A program made the position numbers and the translations under genes. The notes beneath the pieces are model-generated. The model was given only the letters and a program-made list of their open reading frames with translations. It did not search any database and was not told the origin of the DNA. From Bacteroidales bacterium (GTDB lineage Bacteria; Bacteroidota; Bacteroidia; Bacteroidales; UBA932): a DNA stretch of 61,817 bases. The stretch is taken from assembly GCA_017451395.1 (NCBI GenBank), contig JAFSPR010000033.1, forward strand, positions 1 to 61,817, in the 5' to 3' direction. Shown here in pieces: positions 17,562 through 25,171 of this stretch (position 1 is its first letter; each line of letters begins with the position of its first letter).

Positions 17562-19457
17562 GTCAAGGAACTCCACAAAGCCGTCCGTGCTGAGATTGTA
17601 CCCTCGGGGCCCCCGGATGGTATTTCCCTCAGAATCCAGAATGAAATAATTGGGCTGGGCGTTAACCCCAAAGCGCTCCAGGACCATACGGGAATTAACC
17701 CTTCCTACATCCTTCAGCACCTTTCCTTCAGGAGTGGTGACCCATTTGTCCTCCGGAAGCGGAGTCTTGTCATCCACATAGAGTGAAACAATCACAAAAT
17801 CCCTTCTGAGACGCTCCAGGACACGGGGGTCGCTCCACACGCGGGCCTCCATCTCACGGCAGTTCACGCAGCCGTGGCCGGTGATGTCCACAAACACCTT
17901 CTTACCCTCAGCCGCCGCTGCGGCGATACCGTCTTCAAGGTTGTCGTATCCTGTAAGGCCGTGAGGAAGGGATACTCCGGAACCGGTGAGATTCTTCGCT
18001 TCGCTCAGAATGACAGGAGTTGACGTAGGAGCGTACCCTCCCAGCACAAAGTCCTGCGTCTGGATGGGCGGAAGATAGCCGCTTAGGGCCTTGAGGGGGG
18101 CTCCCCACATTCCGGGAATCAGATACACCACAAAGGCAAAATCGGCAATTACAAGCGCCAGGCGGCCAACGGAAATGTATTCCAGAGGGGAGTCGTGCTT
18201 GAAGCGGATCTTGCCAAGGAGATACAGGCCGAGGAGGGTGAATACCACTATCCAGATTGCAAGGTAAACCTCCCTGTCAAGGATGTGCCAGTGGTAGGTT
18301 TGGTCTGCCACGGAGAGGAATTTGAGGCCGAGGGCTATCTCCACAAAGCCCAGCACCACCTTAACGCTGTTGAGCCATCCGCCGCTCTTTGGAAGTTTTG
18401 TAAGGATGGAGGGGAACAGCGCCAGCAGGGCGAAGGGCAGGGCAAAGGCAATGCTGAAGGCCAGCATTGTGACCATAGGGGCCCAGAATTCTCCCTGGGT
18501 GCTCTTTATGAGGACGGTTCCAACGATGGGCCCTGTGCAACTGAAACTGACAAGGACCAGGGTAAGCGCAAGGAAAAACACGCCAAGAAGGCCGCCCTGG
18601 CCGCTTTTTGAATCGGCCTTTGTGGTCCAGCTTGAAGGAAGCGTTATCTCAAACGCGCCGAAGAAGGACGCCGCAAACACCATAAAGATCACAAAGAATA
18701 TGATGTTGGGAAGCCAGTGCGTTGCCAGCCAGTTGAAGATGTCGGCCGTGACGGTTTCCCCGCCAAGGGCCCACGTGAGGCCGATTATCACGCAGATTGG
18801 AACCGTGTACAGAAGCACTATGAAAAGGCCGTACATAGCGGCGTTGAAGCGCCCTTTGGCGGCCGATCCGCTCCGTTTCAGGAAGAAGGAAACTGTCATG
18901 GGGACCATTGGGAAGACGCACGGTGTGAGGAGCATCAAAAAGCCCCAGAGGATGGCTTCAAGGATAAGGCTCCAGAGGCTGCCGCCGGAGGCCGATGCCC
19001 CTTTCACCTGAAGGGTTGTCTCAAAATCTGCGGGAGGAAGGCAGTTGCCCTTGTTGCAGGCCTGCCATTCAATGGCCACATTAACGTTGCAGGGGCCCTC
19101 CTTAAGAGTTTGAATGCGCTGGACAATGACCACGGGGGACTCGCAGGTGCCTATCTCCAAGCGGAAGATGTCGTCGTACTCCTTATCCACCCTGGAGGTG
19201 ATTTCTGCGGGAGAAACGGCTTCTATGGCGTCTCCTGTAACGGAAAACACCGTAGGGTTGGGACCTAGTTCGTATTCCTGAAGGTCATAGATGTGCCAGC
19301 CGGACTGGATACTGGCCTCAGCCTTTATCTCATAGACATTCTTTTTCACCTTTTTGGCGCTCACCTCCCACGTTACGGGGTCTTGCGGCTGCGCCTTTAC
19401 GGGTGCAATGAAGGCCAGTAGGGCCGATATAAGGATGGCGGTTCGAGTTTTAAACAT
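17556..19457 (-). CDS. dsbD: Thiol:disulfide interchange protein DsbD
   Basis: This inner-membrane electron conduit passes reducing power from cytoplasmic thioredoxin to periplasmic partners. The 633 residues comprise a signal peptide, a DsbD-alpha/DsbC-like N-domain (CNKGNCLPP near residue 130) and a central eight-helix DsbD domain (LTPCVFPMVPMTVSFF; CTGPIVGTVL). The C-terminal thioredoxin-like domain carries the redox motif CVNC near residue 528. The linker between membrane and thioredoxin domains contains VILSEAKNL (near residue 483), encoded by the dispersed repeat at 17990-18017 in frame, so the repeat appears tolerated. It is followed downstream, with no terminator space, by the convergent PD40 gene (6-nt overlap). 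Confidence 0.93.
   Translation of the reverse strand: MFKTRTAILISALLAFIAPVKAQPQDPVTWEVSAKKVKKNVYEIKAEASIQSGWHIYDLQEYELGPNPTVFSVTGDAIEAVSPAEITSRVDKEYDDIFRLEIGTCESPVVIVQRIQTLKEGPCNVNVAIEWQACNKGNCLPPADFETTLQVKGASASGGSLWSLILEAILWGFLMLLTPCVFPMVPMTVSFFLKRSGSAAKGRFNAAMYGLFIVLLYTVPICVIIGLTWALGGETVTADIFNWLATHWLPNIIFFVIFMVFAASFFGAFEITLPSSWTTKADSKSGQGGLLGVFFLALTLVLVSFSCTGPIVGTVLIKSTQGEFWAPMVTMLAFSIAFALPFALLALFPSILTKLPKSGGWLNSVKVVLGFVEIALGLKFLSVADQTYHWHILDREVYLAIWIVVFTLLGLYLLGKIRFKHDSPLEYISVGRLALVIADFAFVVYLIPGMWGAPLKALSGYLPPIQTQDFVLGGYAPTSTPVILSEAKNLTGSGVSLPHGLTGYDNLEDGIAAAAAEGKKVFVDITGHGCVNCREMEARVWSDPRVLERLRRDFVIVSLYVDDKTPLPEDKWVTTPEGKVLKDVGRVNSRMVLERFGVNAQPNYFILDSEGNTIRGPRGYNLSTDGFVEFLDL
17990..18017 (+). 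repeat. Dispersed repeat copy 3, inside dsbD
   Basis: GATTCTTCGCTTCGCTCAGA and the following ATGACAGG match the copies at 5401 and 10955. On the coding strand of dsbD it is read in frame as VILSEAKNL, in the flexible linker between the membrane and thioredoxin domains. Confidence 0.85.
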
Positions 19458-19460
19458 ATG

Positions 19461-20141
19461 CTATTTTTTATCGGCCTTGAAAAGGCGCACGCCGCCCCAG
19501 GCAAGAAGGCACTGGGCGGCAACGTAGGTTACCATTACAAGGAATTCCAGGATCACTTTGGCGCCGTGGAAGGTTTGGACGGCAATGAGGCTGTCGGAGA
19601 GGGCAAAGAGCACGGCTCCTACGGTGAGGATTATCCAGGTGGCTTTTTCTTTCTCACGGAGAACTCCGGCGAGGGCGCTCCAGATGAGGAACATCAGCAT
19701 CATTCCATAAACGGCGAACGGCACCAGGAAGGTTCCCTCCACGCCGATTGCCATAAGAAGCCCGGCGGTTGCCGCAACCATCACGACAACTGCCAGAATC
19801 CACTGGGCGGGCTTCAGGCCCTTCCAACTGCGGCCGCCGAAGTTTATGCAGTAGAAGATGTGGCCTACAAGGAAGCACACCAGGCCGCACGCGAATGTGG
19901 GGAAGCCGTCCGGGATGAGGAGGATGTCTCCGGCTGCGCCAAGAAGCTGGGCTATGACAAGAAGACGGATGGTTCTTGATTCCATCCCGCCAGCCGCCGC
20001 CACGGTTGTGAGGGCGATAAGGGGAAGAAGGGCGGGCTTAACGATTGCCGCCACGGCGGCATTACCAAACCAGCGGGCCACAAAGTTCACAAGAGCGGCT
20101 ATAAGAAGCGCTACGGCGGGGATGATCCAGGACTTTTTCAT
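19461..20141 (-). CDS. Lysoplasmalogenase (TMEM86/YhhN family) membrane protein
   Basis: The 226-residue, roughly eight-helix membrane protein starts at MKKSWIIPAVALL; an ATG 12 nt upstream is less likely. Family hallmarks are KPALLPLIAL near residue 35, an acidic LLGAAGDILLI near 70, GHIFYC near 95, FALSDSLIA near 185 and YVAAQCLLAWG near 212. YhhN/TMEM86 proteins hydrolyse the vinyl-ether bond of lysoplasmalogens. Whether that substrate is used here is unknown, though plasmalogens occur in some anaerobes. The dsbD start is 3 nt past its stop, so the two are co-transcribed. Confidence 0.8.
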   Translation of the reverse strand: MKKSWIIPAVALLIAALVNFVARWFGNAAVAAIVKPALLPLIALTTVAAAGGMESRTIRLLVIAQLLGAAGDILLIPDGFPTFACGLVCFLVGHIFYCINFGGRSWKGLKPAQWILAVVVMVAATAGLLMAIGVEGTFLVPFAVYGMMLMFLIWSALAGVLREKEKATWIILTVGAVLFALSDSLIAVQTFHGAKVILEFLVMVTYVAAQCLLAWGGVRLFKADKK

Positions 20142-20188
20142 ATTCAAGGTCAAATTTTGGCTAAACTTACAAATTATTTTTCAAAAAC

Positions 20189-20218
20189 TTGCTGTTTGAG
20201 TAAAAATTCGTATCTTTG
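20189..20218 (+). promoter_or_regulatory. Promoter of tRNA-Ser
   Basis: TTG (20189-20191), a 19-nt spacer and TATCTTTG (20211-20218) are a good Bacteroidota promoter about 40 nt before the tRNA. The 5' leader contains a TCCCGC/GCGGGA hairpin (20222-20239), perhaps a processing signal. Confidence 0.7.
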
Positions 20219-20258
20219 CAGTCCCGCTTCACTGCGGGAGTTTCAACGCTTTAAGCCC

Positions 20259-20347
20259 GGAGGGGTGGGTGAGTGGCTGAAACCAGCAGTTTGCTAAACT
20301 GCCGTACGGGTCATTCTGTACCGGGGGTTCGAATCCCCCCTCCTCCG
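20259..20347 (+). tRNA. tRNA-Ser (anticodon GCT)
   Basis: This 89-nt class II tRNA reads AGC/AGU serine codons. The acceptor arms are ggagggg and ctcctcc (one G-T). The anticodon stem GCAGT/ACTGC holds loop TTGCTAA. A long variable arm follows, then T-arm GGGGG-TTCGAAT-CCCCC. CCA is not encoded. Confidence 0.97.
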
Positions 20348-20348
20348 C

Positions 20349-20383
20349 AAAAAACGCCTCTGAGCATATCAGGGGCGTTTTTT
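20349..20383 (+). terminator. Terminator of tRNA-Ser
   Basis: A 15-bp stem (20349-20363 with 20369-20383, one G-T) rich in GCC/GGC and ending in a T-run directly follows the tRNA. Confidence 0.85.
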
Positions 20384-20416
20384 GCGTTTCTATTATTTGC
20401 GGTGCTGATGGGGAGC

Positions 20417-20863
20417 CTATCTTCCAGCCTTCTTGAAGAGGTCTTTCTGGAAGCCTTTCTCGATTACGATGCTGATGCAGGCGTTGGTGCAGCGGAAACC
20501 GTTGAACATTGTTGCATCGGCCTTGTAGGTTTTGCTCTCCCAAAGGACATTGCCATCCTTGTCAAGGACAGAGGGGGTGAGCCAGGTGCGGGGGCTGTTG
20601 AAGACCATCTTCTTCTTGGCCTCTACACGAAGTGTGAAATCGGCCTCAGAAGCCTCTGAAACGCACACCCAGGCGCCTGCGGCTGCAAGTTCCCTGGTGA
20701 CGTCCTCAATCTCGTCCTGGGGGATGGGGTGATCGTCGTCGTTGTCTATCTCAACATAAACTTTATTGCCGGGAGCAACTGCCTCCTTGAGGGTATTCTG
20801 AGCAAGGGCTCCGGTGCAAATTAGACCCAGAGCCACTGCCAGAATGGATTTCAATGCTTTCAT
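20417..20863 (-). CDS. Hypothetical secreted protein
   Basis: The 148-residue protein has a signal peptide (MKALKSILAVALGLICTGALAQ, cut after LAQ). The mature part (VYVEIDNDDDHPIPQDEIEDVTRELAAAGAWVCVSEASEADFTLRVE, then VLDKDGNVLWESKTY) resembles small periplasmic domains that carry a nucleotide- or lipid-binding-like alpha/beta fold. I do not recognise a family. Two Cys in FRCTNACIS near residue 127 could form a disulfide. It starts 3 nt after the stop of the lipocalin-like lipoprotein gene, implying one operon. Confidence 0.7.
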   Translation of the reverse strand: MKALKSILAVALGLICTGALAQNTLKEAVAPGNKVYVEIDNDDDHPIPQDEIEDVTRELAAAGAWVCVSEASEADFTLRVEAKKKMVFNSPRTWLTPSVLDKDGNVLWESKTYKADATMFNGFRCTNACISIVIEKGFQKDLFKKAGR

Positions 20864-20866
20864 AGA

Positions 20867-21283
20867 CTATTTCTTGGTGAGGGTCTTGGGGAAAGTCATT
20901 GCGAAGGTGCCGTCTCCGCCTACGATGCTGAGGGTGTTGCCGCTGATCTCAAACCAAACAGCGCCGATTTCCTCTCCCTTGTATGAGCAGGAGAAGAGAT
21001 ACTTTCCGTCGTTCTTCTTGATCACATAGTCATAGGTGGTAGCAGGGCCATCTCCGTCTTTCCTGGTCAATGTTTTTTCAGTGAAGGTGAGAACAACGGT
21101 TGTTGAACCCATCTCGATTTCTTGTCCGTTGAGGGTTGCGGTGGTTTTGTTAACACCTTCCCAGGTGCCGATAAGCTGCTTCTGGATAGCTGAGTAGTCT
21201 TCTTTCTGCTCACCGGTCTTGGTGCAGGAAGCGAAAAGTGCGACGCAGGCTGCTGCAATAGCGAAAAGTTTAATTGCTTTCAT
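20867..21283 (-). CDS. Lipocalin-like lipoprotein
   Basis: The 138-residue protein has a lipoprotein signal with Cys20 (LFASC). The mature domain opens with IQKQLIGTWEGVN, the G-x-W signature of lipocalin-type folds. It continues with alternating strands (VVLTFTEKTLTRKDG, YDYVIKKNDGKYLFSC, IGAVWFEISGNTLSIVGGDG). Such small lipocalin-like lipoproteins are common in Bacteroidales and their ligands are unknown. It lies between the AraC regulator gene (24 nt upstream) and the secreted protein gene (3 nt downstream), suggesting a three-gene minus-strand unit. Confidence 0.75.
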   Translation of the reverse strand: MKAIKLFAIAAACVALFASCTKTGEQKEDYSAIQKQLIGTWEGVNKTTATLNGQEIEMGSTTVVLTFTEKTLTRKDGDGPATTYDYVIKKNDGKYLFSCSYKGEEIGAVWFEISGNTLSIVGGDGTFAMTFPKTLTKK

Positions 21284-21307
21284 TTTGATTGATTTTATTG
21301 TATTTGG

Positions 21308-21829
21308 TTAAGTTATATTCTCAGTTTTGGCCTGGTCCCTGTAGGCCGATGGCGTTATTCCCATTCTGTTCTTAAACAGGGTCTGGAAGGTTTTTCTGGA
21401 GGAAAATCCTACCTCGTGGGCTACGCTCTCTATTTTGTAGAACGGCTTTTCACGGAGCAGCCTGCAAGCCGCCTCCAGGCGTTTTTGCGTCAAATATTCC
21501 GCGAACGTTCCATACTGGGGCTGGCTTTTCAAAAGGCGGGCAAGACGCCTCTGTGAAAGCCTAAGCATCTCCGCGGCCGTTTTAAGGTCACAGTCCGGGC
21601 GGCAGTATAGACGTGTTTTGTCCATCTGGGTGTCTACCCACTGCATCATCTCCTCCTCTGTCTGGCCGGATTCCACCGCTTCTGTCTCAGCAGGCGCAGG
21701 CTTTTCCTCCTTCCTGCTGCCGGAAAGCGCCCTGGATATCTTTGTCACCTGAATGCCGATAATGACGATAGCTATCAAGAGACAGACAACGATTATCAGT
21801 ATTACTGTTGTGGGCGAAATGTCCATCAC
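21308..21829 (-). CDS. Membrane-anchored AraC family transcriptional regulator
   Basis: The 173-residue protein has an N-terminal membrane helix (residues ~8-30, VILIIVVCLLIAIVIIGIQV), a short acidic linker, and a C-terminal AraC-type double HTH. The HTH has LKTAAEMLRLSQRRLARLLKSQPQYGTFAEYLTQKRLEAA, then IESVAHEVGFSSRKTFQTLFKNRMGITPSAYR. Placing an AraC DNA-binding domain directly after a membrane helix without a sensor domain is unusual but recurs in Bacteroidales. It is divergent from the membrane protein at 21972. Three tggcYaaat words lie in the shared gap and may be its sites. Possible starts are M1 or M2. Confidence 0.85.
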   Translation of the reverse strand: MMDISPTTVILIIVVCLLIAIVIIGIQVTKISRALSGSRKEEKPAPAETEAVESGQTEEEMMQWVDTQMDKTRLYCRPDCDLKTAAEMLRLSQRRLARLLKSQPQYGTFAEYLTQKRLEAACRLLREKPFYKIESVAHEVGFSSRKTFQTLFKNRMGITPSAYRDQAKTENIT

Positions 21830-21883
21830 GGTTTAAATTTCCAACGAAGGTAAGAAAATTAACTCGATATTGCTTTTTCTGTT

Positions 21884-21964
21884 TGGCCAAATCTTTTTCA
21901 TTCTGGCCAAATTCCCGGCATAAAAGCCTTAAAAATAATGCTTTCGTATATTTTTTGGCTAAAT
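21884..21964. promoter_or_regulatory. Repeated TGGCYAAAT words in AraC/membrane-protein divergent gap
   Basis: TGGCCAAAT at 21884-21892 and 21904-21912 (20 nt apart, two helical turns) and TGGCTAAAT at 21956-21964. Direct repeats about two turns apart are typical AraC-family half-sites. The last copy overlaps the -7 box TAAATTTG (21960-21967) of the 21972 gene. Confidence 0.45.
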
Positions 21965-21971
21965 TTGTGAG

Positions 21972-22556
21972 ATGAAAAAATTGCTGAAACAAAAAGTTAA
22001 CCATCTTGAGAGCGGACTCCCCGGATGGGTGATAATAATTGCCGGCGCGCTTATGGTACTGTCTGCAATTTCCGCCATTAACACGGGCGGCGTCTACGAA
22101 AAAGTATCGGCAACAGTGCCCCCGGTGATAATGGGGCTTGTGAACACCCTTGGGATGGTGGTTATCTACTTCGGTTACATCAAGGGTATGAAAACGCTCC
22201 AGAAGCCGCTCACGGCCCTGTGGTGGATTGCTATCGGCCTTAATCTGGCTGGCTTTATAACCACTTGCCTGGGGCCTGACTATCTTGGATATGGCGCGGC
22301 TGTGGCGGCCCTCCTCCCGCTGGTGTACCTTCCCCTTGGCATCCTTCTCTGGATATGGTACGGCGGAAACCTTGAAACGGTTGGCGTCCTGATGATTGTC
22401 AGAATCCTTATTATGACTCTTGTCCCGGTAGTGTTCTACCTCCTGGGCTGGACGGAATCTTTCTCCGGGCTCTTCATTGAAGACATACTTACAGTAGCAG
22501 CAGAACTCATATATGTATGGGCCCTGCTGCGTGTAGTGTGGTATAGTAGAGCTTAG
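21972..22556 (+). CDS. Hypothetical multi-pass membrane protein
   Basis: The 194-residue protein has about six hydrophobic helices (WVIIIAGALMVLSAISA, VIMGLVNTLGMVVIYFGYI, ALWWIAIGLNLAGFITT, AAVAALLPLVYLPLGILLWIW, ILIMTLVPVVFYLLGW and a last one near the C-terminus). I recognise no named family. A -7 box ends 5 nt before the ATG, so the transcript would be almost leaderless. The gene is divergent from a membrane AraC regulator, which may control it. Its stop overlaps the convergent stop of the 22553 gene by 4 nt. Confidence 0.65.
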   Translation: MKKLLKQKVNHLESGLPGWVIIIAGALMVLSAISAINTGGVYEKVSATVPPVIMGLVNTLGMVVIYFGYIKGMKTLQKPLTALWWIAIGLNLAGFITTCLGPDYLGYGAAVAALLPLVYLPLGILLWIWYGGNLETVGVLMIVRILIMTLVPVVFYLLGWTESFSGLFIEDILTVAAELIYVWALLRVVWYSRA

Positions 22557-23671
22557 GAAGCCTTGAGTTCGCGGATCTTTTCCGGAAGGCCACCGAAGGC
22601 CTCGATGGCCATAATGAAGACAGACACGGACACGAATATGACAATGCCGACAACCATCAGGACTATCTTCCAGATTACGTTCATTGCCGTTCCGGCCACG
22701 TCTGACTCTGTTTCGGTATGGCCGTCGGAGTATTTCCAGATGATGTCATCGGCAAAAAGTTTGGCGGCAAGGCCGGTGCCGAAGCAGATTCCCGCCAGCC
22801 AGAACCCGGCCTTCCTGATCCAGGAGAGAATCTTGTCTCGGGTACGGGTGCGGGTGAGTTCATAGCCGTAAGGATATCCGGTCCAGATATACAGGCCGAT
22901 AAGAGCCAGGACAAGGAGCATCATTATGAATGCAAAGTTCCTGGAGGACTGGTGGCTCTTTAGGAAATGTTTTGTGCGGTCCTGAGCGTGCTTCTGCACG
23001 CCCTTGAAGTCCCTGGAGGCGAGGTCGTCAAAGCGGGAACGCATTTCGGCCTCACGCTCTTCGTAGTGCTCCACCCAATGCTTGTAGGCTTTCTTGTTCT
23101 CTTTGGTGGTGGCGGTATCCAGCCTGTGCCGATAGTCTGCGGCCGATTTTGCAGCCTCCATAGACAAGCGCTTGCTTTCTGCCAACTGGTACACTTTCCA
23201 ATTGACGGCGCTCTTATAGTAATTGGTGTCCCCCACAGCACCAACCTTGCTCTCTTCCCAGGTGATTGTGGTGTCACAGGGCGTCCAGGCCTTGATGGTC
23301 CTGAGCATCATCTTGTTTCTCTCTATATCATCCTTCTTGGAACGCCCGCCCAGAAAGAACAAGGCCGCAAGGATGGCAACTCCTACGATAAGGGCCCAGT
23401 TCCAGGTGCGATGCTTCGTTTTTGACCACAGGACGATGTCCATCAACTGGTCATATCTTTCCCGGAACTCCGGGTCCTCGGGGTCATCGGCCGCCTCGTA
23501 CGCCTGGCTCAGCAAATCGGCCATCTTAAGTGTTTCTTCTCTTGTAACAGGGTAGATGTGCTCTATCTCCACATCCCTGTTCTGGCGCTCCTTTTCCTTG
23601 ACAAGCGACGAGGTATACGCGGCTTGCTCAAGCAGGAGCAGGGCTTCCTGATTCAGTGTATTGTTTTCCAT
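22553..23671 (-). CDS. Hypothetical four-helix membrane protein with central coiled segment
   Basis: The 372-residue protein has a cytoplasmic N-terminus (~90 residues, acidic, EAADDPEDPEFRERYDQL) and a first membrane helix near residues 91-110 (WALIVGVAILAALFFLGG). A charged helical domain (~160-245, AADYRHRLDTATTKENKKAYKHW) follows, then three further helices (FAFIMMLLVLALIGLYIW; AGFWLAGICFGTGLAAKLF; VIWKIVLMVVGIVIFVSVSVFIMAI). No family is recognised. The 182-nt upstream gap, right after the TPR/HTH regulator gene, contains three TCTAGA boxes in an inverted-repeat array that may regulate it. Confidence 0.65.
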   Translation of the reverse strand: MENNTLNQEALLLLEQAAYTSSLVKEKERQNRDVEIEHIYPVTREETLKMADLLSQAYEAADDPEDPEFRERYDQLMDIVLWSKTKHRTWNWALIVGVAILAALFFLGGRSKKDDIERNKMMLRTIKAWTPCDTTITWEESKVGAVGDTNYYKSAVNWKVYQLAESKRLSMEAAKSAADYRHRLDTATTKENKKAYKHWVEHYEEREAEMRSRFDDLASRDFKGVQKHAQDRTKHFLKSHQSSRNFAFIMMLLVLALIGLYIWTGYPYGYELTRTRTRDKILSWIRKAGFWLAGICFGTGLAAKLFADDIIWKYSDGHTETESDVAGTAMNVIWKIVLMVVGIVIFVSVSVFIMAIEAFGGLPEKIRELKAS

Positions 23672-23805
23672 AAAGAATTGAAATATAGGTGTTTATTACT
23701 GCTCAAGATTCATAATTACCGGAGGAGTTGGCGGCGGAAGCAGTATTATTACGGTCCCTTCCACAATGCAAAAATATGAAAGGGGTTACGCCGTTCAAAT
23801 AGACA

Positions 23806-23850
23806 AATCTAGACAAAAGCTGTCTAGAAACGGAAAGATTTGTCTAGATT
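23806..23850. promoter_or_regulatory. Inverted-repeat array with three TCTAGA boxes
   Basis: AATCTAGACAAA (23806-23817) and its exact inverse TTTGTCTAGATT (23839-23850) flank a third box, GTCTAGA (23822-23828). The array follows the regulator stop by 4 nt and precedes the next minus-strand gene (start 23671). It is either an operator array or a terminator; no U-tract follows on the minus strand. Confidence 0.5.
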
Positions 23851-23853
23851 GAA

Positions 23854-25161
23854 CTAAAATGGAAGGGGGAAAGAATCAGGAAACTTCTTTTTGATGCGGT
23901 ATTTCATTGTGTACACGCTGGCGGGCTCAACGTGCATGGCGTCGGCAATCTCTTCCGTTGACTTGCCGGACATAAACAGGAGGACGTATTTGCGTTCCAC
24001 GGCGGAAAGTGGCTTCTGGGCCGATGAAAAGATCTTTCTGGCTGCATCCCTGGAAACTTTTTCAGTAAGGACGCGGATATCGGAATCCGTTTCCACCAGG
24101 GCCTCGACGGCGGCGGTGTATCGGCCTTCTTCCTTACTGCGGATAAGGAGCCTGTAGTAAAGGACGAGGGCAATCAGAAGCAGCGAAAGAATACCGAGGG
24201 AGGCCGTCCAGCCGCGAACTTTTGCAAGGCGGGCCTCCACCTTGGCAACGTCGTACTTTGCCTCTACTTCTCTCACGGCGGCGTTACGCTCCGCGCCAAA
24301 GCGAACCTTGTCATTCTGCTCATGAAGTTCCTTATACTCAAGCGCTTTTTCATATTGGCCGGTTGACGAGTACAGTTCCACGAAAAAGGAGTAGGCCTCC
24401 CCTCTTTCCGTGATGACTGTATTGGGGCTTTGGGTTTCAACGCTGTCTATGAGAGCAAGGACGGCGTTCATTTCTTCAACGGCCTCGTCAATCTTCCCGT
24501 CATAATAGAGGAGCCAGGCCCTTTCATCCCTTATGGAGATGTTTACCTGCTGGCGGTCCATCTGGTTAAGATAGACGGTTTCCCGGTTTGATTTATCGGC
24601 AAGGTCCAGATATTTGGCTATGGAATCGCGTACCGGAGGGTCACAGTAAAGATCATAGCAGACGGCCATATTGTAATAATTCCACGGCGGGACGATGCTC
24701 TGCTTCCTGTAATCTTCCTGGGTCATCTGTTCCTGAATGCCGATAGCCCTTCTCAGCGCCACAAAAATGCGTTCTTTGTCTGTTTCCCTGCCATCCATTT
24801 CATACTTTGAGGCAAAGTAGGTACCAAGGACGGAGTAATAACTGTAACCAACGCCAAGGTCCGTTGGGTGCTCCATTCCAGATTTGAGCATACGGTCCAG
24901 GATGCGGCGCATACCAAGGGTGTCCCTCTGGTTAAGGTAGTTTGTGGCCATCTCATAGAGGGCGCAGGCCTCCATAGCGTATTCTCCCTGCGCACGGCAC
25001 TGATCGGCAAATTCCAGAAACAGGGCGTGAGCCTTCTCCGGGGACTCCTTCATCGCCATATCGTGGATCCTGTCCCTGCGGGCGTAAATATCGGCCTCCT
25101 GCTGCTCCCTGCAGGAGACAAGAAGCAGGAGGAAGGCAAATATTACGGTAATGCGTTTCAC
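23854..25161 (-). CDS. Membrane-bound TPR lipoprotein with C-terminal LuxR-type HTH
   Basis: The 435-residue protein has the same layout as the 9043-10686 product. It has a lipoprotein signal (MKRITVIFAFLLLLVSC, Cys17) and helical TPR-like repeats to about residue 300 (CALYEMATNYL, SFFVELYSSTGQYEKALEYKEL). One membrane helix lies near 313-333 (SLGILSLLLIALVLYY). The C-terminal HTH near 375-435 (LSAVERKYVLLFMSGKSTEEIADAMHVEPASVYTMKYRIKKKF) is a clear LuxR-type. It probably senses envelope or peptide signals and controls transcription while membrane-bound. It starts 10 nt after the Sel1-like gene stop and ends a five-gene minus-strand run. Confidence 0.85.
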   Translation of the reverse strand: MKRITVIFAFLLLLVSCREQQEADIYARRDRIHDMAMKESPEKAHALFLEFADQCRAQGEYAMEACALYEMATNYLNQRDTLGMRRILDRMLKSGMEHPTDLGVGYSYYSVLGTYFASKYEMDGRETDKERIFVALRRAIGIQEQMTQEDYRKQSIVPPWNYYNMAVCYDLYCDPPVRDSIAKYLDLADKSNRETVYLNQMDRQQVNISIRDERAWLLYYDGKIDEAVEEMNAVLALIDSVETQSPNTVITERGEAYSFFVELYSSTGQYEKALEYKELHEQNDKVRFGAERNAAVREVEAKYDVAKVEARLAKVRGWTASLGILSLLLIALVLYYRLLIRSKEEGRYTAAVEALVETDSDIRVLTEKVSRDAARKIFSSAQKPLSAVERKYVLLFMSGKSTEEIADAMHVEPASVYTMKYRIKKKFPDSFPLPF

Positions 25162-25171
25162 GAAAACGTAG

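Noticed and set aside
17556..19457. dsbD as a pseudogene disrupted by a repeat
   Set aside because: The repeat keeps the frame, both redox regions are intact and length is normal.
20259..20347. tRNA-Ser as an integration site
   Set aside because: No partial tRNA copy or integrase lies nearby; flanking genes look like core or ordinary accessory genes.
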